Positions 31,435-41,168 of a stretch of DNA of 64,000 nt are shown piece after piece. Every line of letters starts with the position of its first letter. Positions within the stretch are counted from its first letter, which is position 1. The DNA is from Alcanivorax limicola (GTDB taxonomy: Bacteria > Pseudomonadota > Gammaproteobacteria > Pseudomonadales > Alcanivoracaceae): positions 899,955 through 963,954 of the forward strand of contig NZ_JAIOUB010000001.1 of NCBI RefSeq assembly GCF_019931215.1, written 5' to 3'. Position numbers and translations under genes: made by a program. Under the pieces are notes generated by a model. The model made no database searches. It was not told the DNA's origin and was given only the letters and a program-made list of their open reading frames with translations.

Positions 31435-34038
31435 TCAGCCCTTCTGACGGGCGCGCGCCCAGTCCGCAACACTCTCCAGCGCCGCCGGCAGTGCCGCCAC
31501 GTCGCTGCCGCCGCCCTGGGCCATATCGCCCCGGCCACCGCCTTTGCCGCCGATCTGGCTGGCCACATACCGCACCAGGTCACCAGCCGGATAGTCGCCT
31601 GCCAGGTCTTTGGTGACGCCGGCGACCAGGCTGATCTTGTCGCCCTCCACCGCTGCCAGCAGGACAACCGCAGAACCGAGCTTGTCCTTGAGCTTGTCGA
31701 TGGCCGTGCGCAGGGTCTTGGCATCGGCGCCGTCCAGTTGGCTGGCGACAATATTGACGCCGTCGATGTTCTGCGCCTGGGCAGAGAGGTCGTTGCCGGT
31801 GCCGGAGGCCAGCTTCTGCTTGAGGCGTTCGATTTCCTTTTCCAGTTCGCGGGCGCGGCTGACCAGCTGTTCAACGCGAGCGGCCGCCTGCTCCGGCGAT
31901 GCCTTGACCGTCGCGGCAACGCGGGACACGGTGTCGGCAAGGCGCTTCACCTCCGCCAGTGCATTGTCGCCGGTCACCGCTTCGATCCGGCGTACGCCCG
32001 CCGACGAGGCGCCTTCCAGCGTAATGCGGAACAGACCGATGTCACCGGTGCGCGCCACATGGGTGCCGCCACACAGTTCTTTGGAAAATGCCGCTTCGCC
32101 CATGGTCAATACGCGCACTTCGTCATCGTATTTTTCACCAAACAACGCCATGGCGCCGGCCGCGCGGGCGGCATCAATATCCATCAGTTCCGTGCTGACC
32201 GGCAGGTTCGCCAGAATATGCGCGTTGACGATGCCCTCGATCTCGGCAATCTGCTCGGCCGTCACACTGCCGCCATGGGAAAAATCGAAACGCAAATAGT
32301 CCGGGCCGACCAGCGAGCCTTTTTGTGCAACGTGATTGCCCAGCACCTTGCGCAGTGCGGCGTGCATCAAGTGCGTAGCCGAGTGATTGCGCATGACCGC
32401 CTGGCGGCGACGGGTGTCTACGCGGGCTGCGACCTTGTCGCCGGTCTTCAGCGTGCCGGCTTCGAGTTTGCCCAGATGCACATGAGCCGCCTGGCGTTTG
32501 CGTGTATCACTGACAACAAACCGGGCATCGCCGACGGACAGCACACCGGTGTCGCCCACCTGGCCACCGGACTCGGCGTAAAACGGTGTGCGTTCCAGCA
32601 CCACCATGCCATCTTCGCCGGCGTTCAACTGGTCAACAGCCTCGCCGTTCCGGTACAGCCCGACAACAGCTGCCTGATCATCCAGCAATTCATAACCGGA
32701 AAACTCGGTGCTGGCATCAATCTGCAAACGGTCGTTGTAATCACTGGCAAACGAATCGGCGCCGCGGGCACGCTCGCGCTGTGCTGCCATGGCGACATCG
32801 AAACCGGCTTGGTCGATGCGCAGGTTTTTCTCCCGCGCGACATCGGCGGTGAGATCCGGCGGGAAGCCGTGGGTGTCGTACAAGGTGAACACCACATCGC
32901 CGGGGATCACATCGCCGTCCAGCGTGGCCACGGCCTGCTCCAGCACTTTCATGCCCTGGGCTAGGGTGCGACCAAACTGCTCTTCTTCGGCTTTCAGTGC
33001 TTTCTCGATGCGCGCCTGTTCTGCGCGCAGTGTCGGGTAGGCATCACCCATCTGTTCTACCAGTGCAGCAACCAGCGTATGGAAAAACAGGCTTTCGCAA
33101 CCGAGTTTGTGCCCGTGGCGCAGTGCGCGGCGAATGATGCGGCGCAATACATAACCGCGACCTTCATTGGACGGAATCACGCCGTCGCAAATCAGGAAAC
33201 TGGATGAGCGGATATGGTCGGCGATAACGCGCAGGGATTTTTCTTCAAGGTCGTCTGTTCCCGTCGCTTTCGCAGCCGCTTTGAGCAGCGCCTGGAACAG
33301 GTCGATCTCGTAGTTGGAATGCACGCCCTGCAATACCGCTGCGATGCGCTCCAGGCCCATGCCGGTGTCCACCGATGGTTTCGGCAGCGGCTTGAGCTCG
33401 CCGTCGGGCTGGCGATCGTATTGCATGAAGACCAGGTTCCAGATCTCGATGTAGCGATCCAGATCATCGCCCTCGGAACCCGGCGGGCCACCGGGCACGT
33501 CCGCCCCGTGGTCATAGAATATTTCGGAGCAGGGACCGCAGGGGCCGGTATCGCCCATCTGCCAGAAGTTGTCTTCGTCCAGGCGCGAGAAGCGTTCGGC
33601 GCTGACGCCCATCTCCTTCAGCCAGATATCCGCCGCTTCATCGTCGGACACGTGCACCGTGACCCACAGCCGTTCCGCCGGCAGCTTCATTTCGACCGTC
33701 AGGAATTCCCAGGCAAACTTTATCGCTTCGCGCTTGAAGTAGTCGCCGAAGCTGAAGTTACCCAGCATCTCGAAGAAGGTGTGGTGACGGGCGGTGTAGC
33801 CGACGTTCTCCAGGTCGTTGTGCTTGCCCCCGGCACGGACGCAACGCTGGCTGCTGGTCGCGCGGGTGTAATCCCGCTTCTCACGGCCGAGGAATACATC
33901 CTTGAACTGGTTCATGCCCGCATTGGTGAACAACAGGGTGGGATCGTCAGCGGGCACCAGCGAGCTGGATGGCACGATAGCGTGGCCCTGGCGGGCGAAG
34001 TAATCCAGAAAGGCCTGGCGGATGTCGGCGCTCTTCAT
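31435..34038 (-). CDS. alaS: Alanine--tRNA ligase
   Basis: 867 residues, full length. Class II motifs occur in the N-terminal aminoacylation domain ([33 protein letters not shown]). The editing-domain zinc ligands are present ([12 protein letters not shown] and [13 protein letters not shown]), followed by the C-terminal oligomerisation (C-Ala) region. It charges tRNA-Ala and hydrolyses mischarged Ser and Gly. It lies downstream of recX, as in Escherichia coli. Confidence 0.98.
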   Translation of the reverse strand: MKSADIRQAFLDYFARQGHAIVPSSSLVPADDPTLLFTNAGMNQFKDVFLGREKRDYTRATSSQRCVRAGGKHNDLENVGYTARHHTFFEMLGNFSFGDYFKREAIKFAWEFLTVEMKLPAERLWVTVHVSDDEAADIWLKEMGVSAERFSRLDEDNFWQMGDTGPCGPCSEIFYDHGADVPGGPPGSEGDDLDRYIEIWNLVFMQYDRQPDGELKPLPKPSVDTGMGLERIAAVLQGVHSNYEIDLFQALLKAAAKATGTDDLEEKSLRVIADHIRSSSFLICDGVIPSNEGRGYVLRRIIRRALRHGHKLGCESLFFHTLVAALVEQMGDAYPTLRAEQARIEKALKAEEEQFGRTLAQGMKVLEQAVATLDGDVIPGDVVFTLYDTHGFPPDLTADVAREKNLRIDQAGFDVAMAAQRERARGADSFASDYNDRLQIDASTEFSGYELLDDQAAVVGLYRNGEAVDQLNAGEDGMVVLERTPFYAESGGQVGDTGVLSVGDARFVVSDTRKRQAAHVHLGKLEAGTLKTGDKVAARVDTRRRQAVMRNHSATHLMHAALRKVLGNHVAQKGSLVGPDYLRFDFSHGGSVTAEQIAEIEGIVNAHILANLPVSTELMDIDAARAAGAMALFGEKYDDEVRVLTMGEAAFSKELCGGTHVARTGDIGLFRITLEGASSAGVRRIEAVTGDNALAEVKRLADTVSRVAATVKASPEQAAARVEQLVSRARELEKEIERLKQKLASGTGNDLSAQAQNIDGVNIVASQLDGADAKTLRTAIDKLKDKLGSAVVLLAAVEGDKISLVAGVTKDLAGDYPAGDLVRYVASQIGGKGGGRGDMAQGGGSDVAALPAALESVADWARARQKG

Positions 34039-34103
34039 AAGTCTCGCAGCACAGTGTCAAGGATTCAGGGACCGGCAGTATACCGGGGACCGGCCCATGA
34101 TTC

Positions 34104-34173
34104 GATTGTCTGGTGCGGATTGTCTGGTGCGGATTGTCTGGTGCGGATTGTCTGGGGCGATTTTCTGGGGCTG
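34104..34173. repeat. 14-bp tandem repeat between recX and alaS
   Basis: GATTGTCTGGTGCG occurs three times perfectly (34104-34145), a fourth time with one mismatch (to 34159) and a fifth more degenerate time. The unit is not a multiple of 3 and the stretch is non-coding (34039-34195). Copy number may vary between strains. Confidence 0.8.
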
Positions 34174-34195
34174 TGTGTCTGGCTCGGTGCCCAGA

Positions 34196-34738
34196 TCAGT
34201 TGATATGACCGTCGTCCTCGTCATACTCGGCACCGGATGCATCCAGCGCGGCGAAACATTGGTCACCGGTAAAGCCCCGATATTGCAGAAAGCGCAACTG
34301 GCGGGCCTTGTCCTTGATGTCTGCGGGGGGGGCATCGCCGAAGCGACGGCGACGCAGATCGGCGGCCAGGGCGAACCAGTCACAACCGCCCTGCTCCGCC
34401 TCGCTGATGGCCTGCTCTGCCAGCACGGTGGCAATACCCTGCTGCTGGAGCGTCTGCCGGATGCGCAATGCGCCGTGGCCACGCTCGATGCGGCTGCGCA
34501 CCAGCATGCCGGCATAGCGTTCATCGTTGAGGAAATTCATGTCTTCCAGCCAGTCCAGCACGGGCTCCACCGGAGCACCGTCACCGAACTTGCGCCGCAA
34601 TCGCTGAGCCAGCTCGGCGCGCGCGAACTCGCGCCGACCCAGCATATTGAGCGCGGTGCTGCGGAGATCGGCTTCAGAGGGCGGCTCGCGTGCCGCCTCG
34701 TCCTGCCCTGCGGCCCTGCCGCCCCGCCAGCCCGCCAC
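34196..34738 (-). CDS. recX: Regulatory protein RecX
   Basis: 180 residues of three-helix repeats typical of RecX: ALNMLGRREFARAELAQRL, LDWLEDMNFLNDERYAGMLV and LQYRGFTGDQCFAAL. It inhibits RecA filaments. It begins 5 bp after the recA stop, so both come from one transcript. The acidic C-terminus (EYDEDDGHIN) is a little longer than usual. Confidence 0.93.
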   Translation of the reverse strand: MAGWRGGRAAGQDEAAREPPSEADLRSTALNMLGRREFARAELAQRLRRKFGDGAPVEPVLDWLEDMNFLNDERYAGMLVRSRIERGHGALRIRQTLQQQGIATVLAEQAISEAEQGGCDWFALAADLRRRRFGDAPPADIKDKARQLRFLQYRGFTGDQCFAALDASGAEYDEDDGHIN

Positions 34739-34743
34739 CGATA

Positions 34744-35787
34744 TTACTCTTCGGTGGCTTCAGTCTCGGCCGCTTCCGCTGCCGGCTCACGCGGTGCGAG
34801 CGGCGGCAACAGCTTGGCGCGGATCTGGCTTTCGACTTCGTTGGTGATGGCCGGGTTTTCGCGCAGGAAGTCGCAGGCGTTCTGCTTGCCCTGGCCGATC
34901 TTGTCGCCGTTGTAGGCGTACCAGGCACCGGATTTGTCGATCATGCCCAGCTGCACGCCCATATCGAGGATTTCACCCAGATTGTTGATGCCGCTGCCGT
35001 AGAGAATCTGGAATTCGGCTTGCTTGAACGGGGGCGACACCTTGTTCTTGACCACTTTGACCCGGGTCTCGTTGCCAACCACTTCGTCGCCCTGCTTGAC
35101 CGCGCCGATACGACGGATGTCCAGACGCACAGACGAGTAGAACTTGAGGGCGTTACCGCCGGTGGTGGTTTCGGGGTTGCCGAACATGACGCCGATCTTC
35201 ATACGGATCTGGTTGATGAACACCACCAGACAGTTGGCGTTCTTCACCGAGCCGGTGATCTTGCGCAGCGCCTGGCTCATCAGACGGGCCTGCACGCCGA
35301 CGTGATGGTCGCCCATCTCGCCTTCGATTTCTGCTTTCGGCACCAGGGCGGCTACGGAATCCACCACCACCATGTCCACGGCGCCGGAGCGCACCAGCAT
35401 GTCGGTGATTTCCAGAGCCTGCTCACCGGTATCCGGCTGGGACACGATCAGATCGGCCACGTTGACGCCCAGCTTCTCGGCGTAATCCGGGTCCAGAGCG
35501 TGCTCGGCATCAATAAAGGCACAGGTGGCACCCTGCTTCTGGGCCTGGGCAATGGTGGAGAGCGTCAGTGTGGTTTTACCGGAGGATTCAGGGCCGTAGA
35601 TCTCGACGATCCGGCCTTTGGGCAGGCCGCCAATGCCCAGTGCCACATCCAGCCCCAGGGAGCCTGTGGAAATGGACGGCATGCGCTCGCGCTTCTGATC
35701 GCCCATACGCATGACAGAGCCTTTGCCGAACTGCCGCTCGATCTGGGACAGTGCGGCGCCGAGTGCCTTGGCCTTGTTATCTTCCAT
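34744..35787 (-). CDS. recA: Recombinase RecA
   Basis: 347 residues. Walker [30 protein letters not shown] and the L2 loop region [17 protein letters not shown] are all in place, with an acidic C-terminus ([14 protein letters not shown]). It catalyses strand exchange and promotes LexA cleavage. GAGG lies 9 bp before the ATG. A possible LexA box lies upstream at 35872-35887. Confidence 0.98.
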   Translation of the reverse strand: MEDNKAKALGAALSQIERQFGKGSVMRMGDQKRERMPSISTGSLGLDVALGIGGLPKGRIVEIYGPESSGKTTLTLSTIAQAQKQGATCAFIDAEHALDPDYAEKLGVNVADLIVSQPDTGEQALEITDMLVRSGAVDMVVVDSVAALVPKAEIEGEMGDHHVGVQARLMSQALRKITGSVKNANCLVVFINQIRMKIGVMFGNPETTTGGNALKFYSSVRLDIRRIGAVKQGDEVVGNETRVKVVKNKVSPPFKQAEFQILYGSGINNLGEILDMGVQLGMIDKSGAWYAYNGDKIGQGKQNACDFLRENPAITNEVESQIRAKLLPPLAPREPAAEAAETEATEE

Positions 35788-35871
35788 TTCCGAATCCTCA
35801 TCTGATCTGAATGTCTGCTGTGAAAGGCAGGGCCGTAGTGCGGAACGCTTACCGTAAGGTTGGTCGTAACG

Positions 35872-35887
35872 CTGACCGTAACGACAG
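35872..35887 (-). promoter_or_regulatory. Candidate LexA (SOS) box upstream of recA
   Basis: Read on the minus strand it is CTGTCGTTACGGTCAG, matching CTGT-N8-ACAG except for one base, 85-100 bp upstream of the recA start. A weaker CTG-N10-CAG lies at 35816-35831. Neither is a perfect match. Confidence 0.4.
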
Positions 35888-35949
35888 CACTGGCCTGATG
35901 AACAGTATTCTGCCTGTGTGCAGGGAGCGCTGCAACCCCCCTGCTGAAA

Positions 35950-36456
35950 TCACGCTTGTGACACCCCGGGTACCCGTTCCAGGATGCCTTCCAAAGCCGT
36001 CTTGACCGTCGCTGCGCGCACCGCTGCACGATCGCCGCCAAGCACATGCCGGGCAACATCGGTCACCACAGCATCGCTGCCCTGCTCACGCCGGGCCCAG
36101 GCGAACCAGACCGTGCCCACCGGCTTGTCGGTACTGCCGCCATCCGGCCCGGCAATGCCGCTGACCGCCACGGCAATATTCACCGGGCTACGGGCCAGCA
36201 CGCCCTCGGCCATGGCCCGTACCGTGGCCTCGCTGACCGCACCGTGCTCAGCCAGCACAGATGCCGGCACGCCCAGCAGGCGCATTTTCGCCGCATTGGA
36301 ATAGGTCACAAAGCCGGAATCAAGCCATTCGGAACTGCCGGCAATGTCCGTCATTGCCGCAGCGATACCGCCGCCGGTGCAGGACTCCGCCGTAGCCATT
36401 GTCCAGCCCGCCGTCTTCAGTGCAAGCCCGGTTCGCCGGGCCAGGTCTTGTTGCAT
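35950..36456 (-). CDS. pncC: Nicotinamide-nucleotide amidase (CinA C-terminal family)
   Basis: 168 residues, the stand-alone CinA C-terminal domain: TMATAESCTGGGIAAAMTDI, then SGFVTYSNAAK and AVSGIAGPDGGS with the catalytic Ser and Lys. It recycles NMN to NaMN. It sits directly upstream of recA, as in many gammaproteobacteria. Confidence 0.93.
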   Translation of the reverse strand: MQQDLARRTGLALKTAGWTMATAESCTGGGIAAAMTDIAGSSEWLDSGFVTYSNAAKMRLLGVPASVLAEHGAVSEATVRAMAEGVLARSPVNIAVAVSGIAGPDGGSTDKPVGTVWFAWARREQGSDAVVTDVARHVLGGDRAAVRAATVKTALEGILERVPGVSQA

Positions 36457-36598
36457 GACACGTCACGCCTCATTGATGCGAACAGGGTTGAAGCATAACG
36501 CGCGCCACACGAGGCGTATGCAGGAAATCAGCCTGTTGTCCTGTAAGCGTTCCGCTATTTGCCTGCCATACTTTCCATACGTGCCCTGTGAGAAGACA

Positions 36599-37501
36599 TT
36601 AATCCTCATCGAAAGACGCGTAGAACGTTACCAGCTGGTCAAGAAAGGCCCGCACGGACGGCAACAGACCACGGCGCGACGGGTAAACGGCGTGGATGAT
36701 ATCCCGCTGTGGCATCCAGTCAGGCATGACCCGCAGCAGGCTGCCGCGCTGCAGTTGCTCCTGAACGATGAGTATCGGCAGGTGAATCAGCCCGAGACCC
36801 GCCTCGGCGGCACGACACAAGGCCATCATGTCCGTGGTCACCAGGCGTGGCCGCAGCGGCACCTCGACGCGCGCACCACCGGGACCGTGCAGCACCCAGA
36901 CATGCTCCTGCTGCGGCACGCCCCAGCCGAGCGTCGGCCAGCGATCCAGCTCATCCGGCGACACCAGGGGGCCGTACTGCGACACCAGTGCCGGACTGGC
37001 CACCAGGCAACGTCCGCGGTCAGACAGCACCCGGGTCACCAGCTCGCTGTCCTCCAGTTCGGGGCGGGCCCGCAGGGCCACATCCACGCCTTCACCCAGC
37101 ACATCCACGCGCCGGTTGGTGGCCTCCAGATGCACCGTCACCTGCGGATACTGCTGCATGAACGCCGCCAGCAGGTCGCTGATATGCACATGCAGCAAGC
37201 TCGTCGGGCAGGTCACGCGAATCACGCCGCGCGGCTCGGCGCGCACCGCCTCGATGGATTCCTGCGCCGCCTCGGCCTCCACCAGCATGGCCTTGCAATG
37301 GGCATAATAGGTCTGCCCGACATCGGTCATGGAAAAGTGGCGCGTAGAACGCCGGATCAGGCGCACACCCAGGCGTTCCTCCAGGGCGGCAATACGGCGG
37401 CTCAACTTCGACTTGGGCACGCAGATCGCCCTTGAGGCGGGCGCAAAGCCCCCGTGATCCACTACCTGTACGTAATAATAGAGGTCGTTAAGGTCCTGCA
37501 T
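36599..37501 (-). CDS. LysR family regulator
   Basis: 300 residues. The N-terminal winged helix (VQVVDHGGFAPASRAICVPKSKLSRRIAALEERLG) is followed by a periplasmic-binding-like effector domain. It resembles regulators next to pirin genes. It is divergent from the pirin gene with a 140-bp gap holding direct repeats, so it probably activates or represses that gene. Confidence 0.88.
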   Translation of the reverse strand: MQDLNDLYYYVQVVDHGGFAPASRAICVPKSKLSRRIAALEERLGVRLIRRSTRHFSMTDVGQTYYAHCKAMLVEAEAAQESIEAVRAEPRGVIRVTCPTSLLHVHISDLLAAFMQQYPQVTVHLEATNRRVDVLGEGVDVALRARPELEDSELVTRVLSDRGRCLVASPALVSQYGPLVSPDELDRWPTLGWGVPQQEHVWVLHGPGGARVEVPLRPRLVTTDMMALCRAAEAGLGLIHLPILIVQEQLQRGSLLRVMPDWMPQRDIIHAVYPSRRGLLPSVRAFLDQLVTFYASFDED

Positions 37502-37521
37502 GGCCGCTCACCATTCTGTAC

Positions 37522-37547
37522 TCACTGTTCTATTTTCACTGTTCTAT
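37522..37547. promoter_or_regulatory. Direct repeats in LysR-pirin promoter gap
   Basis: TCACTGTTCTAT occurs twice, at 37522-37533 and 37536-37547, 14 bp apart, directly upstream of the lysR start. It could be a regulator site or a spontaneous duplication. Confidence 0.4.
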
Positions 37548-37641
37548 AAATGAAACGCTGATACCCGAAATCGAATACTACACGGGCTTTACCAACGCAA
37601 ATAGGATGACTCTCAACACACTTGCTCACCAGGAGGGCACC

Positions 37642-38502
37642 ATGAAACGCGTGCAAGGTATCTATTCCGCCCCCGGCCGCCATTGGGTGGGCGACGGTTT
37701 CCCGGTGCGTTCGCTGTTCGACTATCAGGGGCGCGCCGACAGCAGAAGTCCGTTTCTGCTGCTGGACTATGCGGGCCCGGCGCAGTTTCCGGCGGCGGAG
37801 CGGCCGCGCGGCGTCGGCCAGCACCCGCACCGGGGTTTCGAGACGGTGACGGTGGTCTATGCCGGCGAAGTGGCGCATCGCGACTCCACTGGCGAGGGCG
37901 GCATTATCGGCCCCGGCGATGTGCAGTGGATGACCGCCGGCCACGGCATTGTTCACGAGGAGTTCCATTCCCCGGCCTTCACCGCCAGCGGCGGTGATCT
38001 GGAAATGGTGCAGCTGTGGGTCAACCTGCCCGCCCGGGACAAACTCACGCCAGCGGGTTATCAGGGCCTGCTGGATGCGGACATCCCGCGCGTGGCGCTG
38101 GCCGAAGGTCAGGCCCGGCTACGCATCATTGCCGGGGAGTACAGCGGCCACCGTGGTCCGGCACGCACCTTTACGCCGGTCAATCTGTGGGATCTGTCGC
38201 TGGCCGCCGGCACTGACGTCACGCTCGATCTGCCCGCTGGCCACACCAGCATGATCGCCCTGCTCAAAGGCACCGTGCAGGTGAACAGCGAGCTGGCCCG
38301 CGAGGTGTCGCTGATCGAGCTCAGCCGTGACGGTGATGCGGTACGGCTGGAAGCCAATAACGACGCCAAACTGCTGGTGATGACCGGCGCGCCGCTGGAC
38401 GAACCTGTGGTGGGTCACGGCCCCTTCGTGATGAACAGCGTTGAGGAAATTAACCAGGCCATTCACGATTACCAACGTGGCGCCTTCGGTCGTATCGACT
38501 GA
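37642..38502 (+). CDS. Pirin family protein
   Basis: 286 residues forming two cupin domains. The N-terminal metal site motif HPHRGFETVTVVYAGEVAHRD and the conserved GDVQWMTAGHGIVHEE are present. Pirins are iron-binding; some act as quercetin dioxygenases or redox-dependent regulators. The start at 37642 has AGGAGGG upstream. It is divergent from lysR. Confidence 0.92.
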   Translation: MKRVQGIYSAPGRHWVGDGFPVRSLFDYQGRADSRSPFLLLDYAGPAQFPAAERPRGVGQHPHRGFETVTVVYAGEVAHRDSTGEGGIIGPGDVQWMTAGHGIVHEEFHSPAFTASGGDLEMVQLWVNLPARDKLTPAGYQGLLDADIPRVALAEGQARLRIIAGEYSGHRGPARTFTPVNLWDLSLAAGTDVTLDLPAGHTSMIALLKGTVQVNSELAREVSLIELSRDGDAVRLEANNDAKLLVMTGAPLDEPVVGHGPFVMNSVEEINQAIHDYQRGAFGRID

Positions 38503-38549
38503 CATGCCACTGACCTGGAAGGCTGACAGGTTATACGTTATGCCCTGCA

Positions 38550-38569
38550 CCGGCCGCGCATGCGGCCGG
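38550..38569. terminator. Hairpin after pirin gene
   Basis: CCGGCCGC / GCGGCCGG, an 8-bp perfect stem with a GCAT loop, 48 bp after the pirin stop and upstream of the Rieske-GltS gene. No T run follows. Confidence 0.45.
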
Positions 38570-38623
38570 CTGCACTGGGCTTACGATGGCGCTTGCGCTT
38601 GAACCCCGGGAAGGATCGCTACC

Positions 38624-40243
38624 ATGAATAAAGTCAAAGTCGCCGACTGGGCGCAACTGCAACCGGAAGTCCCGTTTCGTGCCCGTGTTGCCAATGTCGA
38701 CCTGATCGTGATTCGCTGGCCGGACGCCGAAGAGGTCTCCGTGCTGTTTGGCCGCTGCCGCCATCGCGGCGCCCTGATGGCGGATGGCGCGGTGAGCGGC
38801 GACACCGTGCAATGCACCTTGCACGGCTCCACTTACCGCTATCGCAGCGGCCGCAATGTGCATTATCCGGGCGTTGATCTGCAACGCTTCCAGGCCTGGA
38901 TCGAGGGCGGCGCGGTCTGGGTAGATGAAGAGGAAATTGCAGCCTGGGAGCAAAAGAACCCGCAAAAATATGATCGCGATGCCTACCTGGGCGACTACGC
39001 CGACTTCAAGGGCACCGAAGACGAGCCCCATGTAAAGATGATTCAGAGCCTGGCCGAGCACGGCCTGGAAAAAGTGGGCCACCATGGCCCCATGGCGGCC
39101 ATGGGCGTACCCGCCCACACCCTGCCCCGCTGGGACGATCTGCAACTGCTCACCGCCCAGTTGCAACGGCCTCCGCTGCTGGACGACGAACCGGTGGGCA
39201 CCGACGTGGTGATCGGGCCGAACAGTCGCAAGCCCCTGCGCCTGGCGACACCGCTGATGGTGTCTGACATGAGCTTTGGTGCGCTGTCAGAGGAAGCCAA
39301 GCTGGCCCTCGCCATGGGCGCCGAGTTGGCCGGCACCGGCATCTGTTCCGGCGAAGGCGGCATGCTGGACGGCGAACAGGCCGCCAACAGCCGGTACTTT
39401 TATGAACTGGCCTCAGCCCGCTTCGGCTTCAGCATGGACAAGGTGCAGCGTTGCCAGGCATTTCACTTCAAGGGCGGCCAGGCGGCCAAGACCGGCACCG
39501 GCGGGCACCTGCCCGGCAACAAGGTAGTGGATCGCATCGCTGAGGTACGCGGCCTGCAACCCGGCGAAGCCGCCGTGTCCCCGGCGCGTTTTCCAGACTG
39601 GACCACACCGGCGGATTACCGCGACTTCGCCGACCAGGTGCGCGAGGCCACCGGCGGCATTCCCATCGGCTTCAAGCTCTCGGCCCAGCATATCGAGCGC
39701 GATATCGACGCGGCCCTGGAAGCCACGGCGGACTACATTATTCTGGATGGCCGTGGTGGCGGCACCGGTGCGGCGCCGACACTGTTCCGCGACAACATTT
39801 CCGTCCCCACCGTTCCGGCCCTGGCCCGTGCCCGGCGCCATCTGGACCGCTGCCAGCGCCCGGACGTCACGCTGATTATCACCGGCGGCCTGCGACTGCC
39901 CGCAGACTTCATCAAGGCGCTGGCACTGGGCGCTGATGTGGTGGCGCTGTCCAACTCGGCCCTGCAAGCCATCGGCTGCCTGGGCATGCGCGCCTGCAAC
40001 AGCAACAACTGCCCGGTGGGCATCGCCACCCAGAAAGCCGACCTGCGTCAGCGTCTGGAAGTGGAACGCTCCGCCCGTCGCCTGGCCAATTTCCTGCACG
40101 CCTCGACGGAGCTGATGCAGGTGATGGCCCGCGCTTGCGGTCATCGCCATGTGGCCGACTTCAATGCCGAGGACCTGACCACCTGGAAGCGGGACATGGC
40201 TGACCTCGCCGGGGTGGCCTTTGGTGGAGTGGGCGCCGCATGA
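38624..40243 (+). CDS. Rieske-type ferredoxin fused to glutamate-synthase-like FMN domain
   Basis: 539 residues. An N-terminal Rieske domain has C45-R-H47 and C64-x2-H67, ligands of a [2Fe-2S] cluster. The rest matches the FMN-binding synthase domain of glutamate synthase (MVSDMSFGALSEEAK, SGEGGML, KGGQAAKTGTGGHLPG, DGRGGGTGAAP) and ends with the 3Fe-4S cysteines in CLGMRACNSNNCPVGIATQ. It has no glutaminase domain, so ammonia or another substrate would be used. The stop overlaps the bestrophin start (ATGA). Function is unknown; an oxidoreductase fed through the Rieske centre is likely. Confidence 0.88.
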   Translation: MNKVKVADWAQLQPEVPFRARVANVDLIVIRWPDAEEVSVLFGRCRHRGALMADGAVSGDTVQCTLHGSTYRYRSGRNVHYPGVDLQRFQAWIEGGAVWVDEEEIAAWEQKNPQKYDRDAYLGDYADFKGTEDEPHVKMIQSLAEHGLEKVGHHGPMAAMGVPAHTLPRWDDLQLLTAQLQRPPLLDDEPVGTDVVIGPNSRKPLRLATPLMVSDMSFGALSEEAKLALAMGAELAGTGICSGEGGMLDGEQAANSRYFYELASARFGFSMDKVQRCQAFHFKGGQAAKTGTGGHLPGNKVVDRIAEVRGLQPGEAAVSPARFPDWTTPADYRDFADQVREATGGIPIGFKLSAQHIERDIDAALEATADYIILDGRGGGTGAAPTLFRDNISVPTVPALARARRHLDRCQRPDVTLIITGGLRLPADFIKALALGADVVALSNSALQAIGCLGMRACNSNNCPVGIATQKADLRQRLEVERSARRLANFLHASTELMQVMARACGHRHVADFNAEDLTTWKRDMADLAGVAFGGVGAA

Positions 40244-41133
40244 TCGTCACCAACCGTATCTCGCTGCGCAAGCTGGTCGGCTTTACCTGGCCGCAACTGC
40301 TGATCCTGCTGGTGTTTACCGTGCTGGCGTGCAGCGCTATCCGGCTGGTGCCGCAGGAGCTGCTCAAGGCACTGTCGTTTGCCACCGGCTTTCTGGGTAC
40401 GGCACTGGCGTTTCTGATCGGCTTTCGCAACAACACCGCCTATGGCCGCTGGTGGGAGGCGCACAAGATCTGGTCTGCCCTGAAATATGAAACCCGCAAC
40501 TTCGGCCTGCTGGTACAGAGCCTGAGCCAGGCCGATGCGATCACCCAACGGCAACTGCTGCATCGCCAGGCGGCCTTCGCCTGGCGCCTGAACCGCTTTC
40601 TGCGCCGGCTGCCCGCCGGCGCCGAGGAAGCGGGCCTGCTGGGTAAGGAGGAAGCGACACAGATCGAAACCCGGCAGAACCCGCCGCTGGCGATCCTCGA
40701 CCTGCAAAACCAGACCCTGCGACAACTGGCTGCCGACGGCCAGCTGGACAGCTACCGGCTGGTGACGTTGACCGAACGGCTGACCCGCTTCAATGAAGCG
40801 CTCGGCAGCTGCGAGCGACTGAAGAAAACCCCCTTCCCGATGCAGTACACCTGGTTCATGCGCTACACGCTGGTGGTGTTTCTGTTCCTGCTGCCGATCA
40901 GTCTGGCGGGGCATCTGGGCTACTGGAGCCTGCCATTTTCGCTGATCATCGGCTGCGCCTACATCATGCTGGAATACGTGGGCCGCTATATCGAGACACC
41001 GTTTGAAAACCAGGTCAACGATGTGCCCATGGACTATCTCTCGCGCACGGTGGAAATCGACCTGCGTGAAATGCTCGGCGAAACCGAACTACCGCCACCG
41101 GTCAAACCACGCGGCTTGGGTTATCTCTATTGA
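40240..41133 (+). CDS. Bestrophin family ion channel
   Basis: 297 residues with the bacterial bestrophin signature: ALAFLIGFRNNTAYGRWWEAHKIW near the N-terminus, a cytoplasmic helical region, two further membrane helices (VVFLFLLPISLAGHLGYW and LIIGCAYIMLEYVG) and the terminal ETPFENQVNDVPMDYLSR. It forms a pentameric anion or cation channel. It is coupled by a 4-bp overlap to the Rieske-GltS gene. Confidence 0.9.
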   Translation: MIVTNRISLRKLVGFTWPQLLILLVFTVLACSAIRLVPQELLKALSFATGFLGTALAFLIGFRNNTAYGRWWEAHKIWSALKYETRNFGLLVQSLSQADAITQRQLLHRQAAFAWRLNRFLRRLPAGAEEAGLLGKEEATQIETRQNPPLAILDLQNQTLRQLAADGQLDSYRLVTLTERLTRFNEALGSCERLKKTPFPMQYTWFMRYTLVVFLFLLPISLAGHLGYWSLPFSLIIGCAYIMLEYVGRYIETPFENQVNDVPMDYLSRTVEIDLREMLGETELPPPVKPRGLGYLY

Positions 41134-41168
41134 TGTGACATGGCGCCGGCATTGCTGTCGCCGTTGCG

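Noticed and set aside
34104-34173. CRISPR array
   Set aside because: The repeats are contiguous without spacers and there are no cas genes in the window.
33214-34203. Long plus-strand open frame opposite alaS (and similar frames opposite lysC, recA and the caspase-like gene)
   Set aside because: High-GC antisense frames of well-identified genes, with His/Gln/Gly-rich shadow composition.
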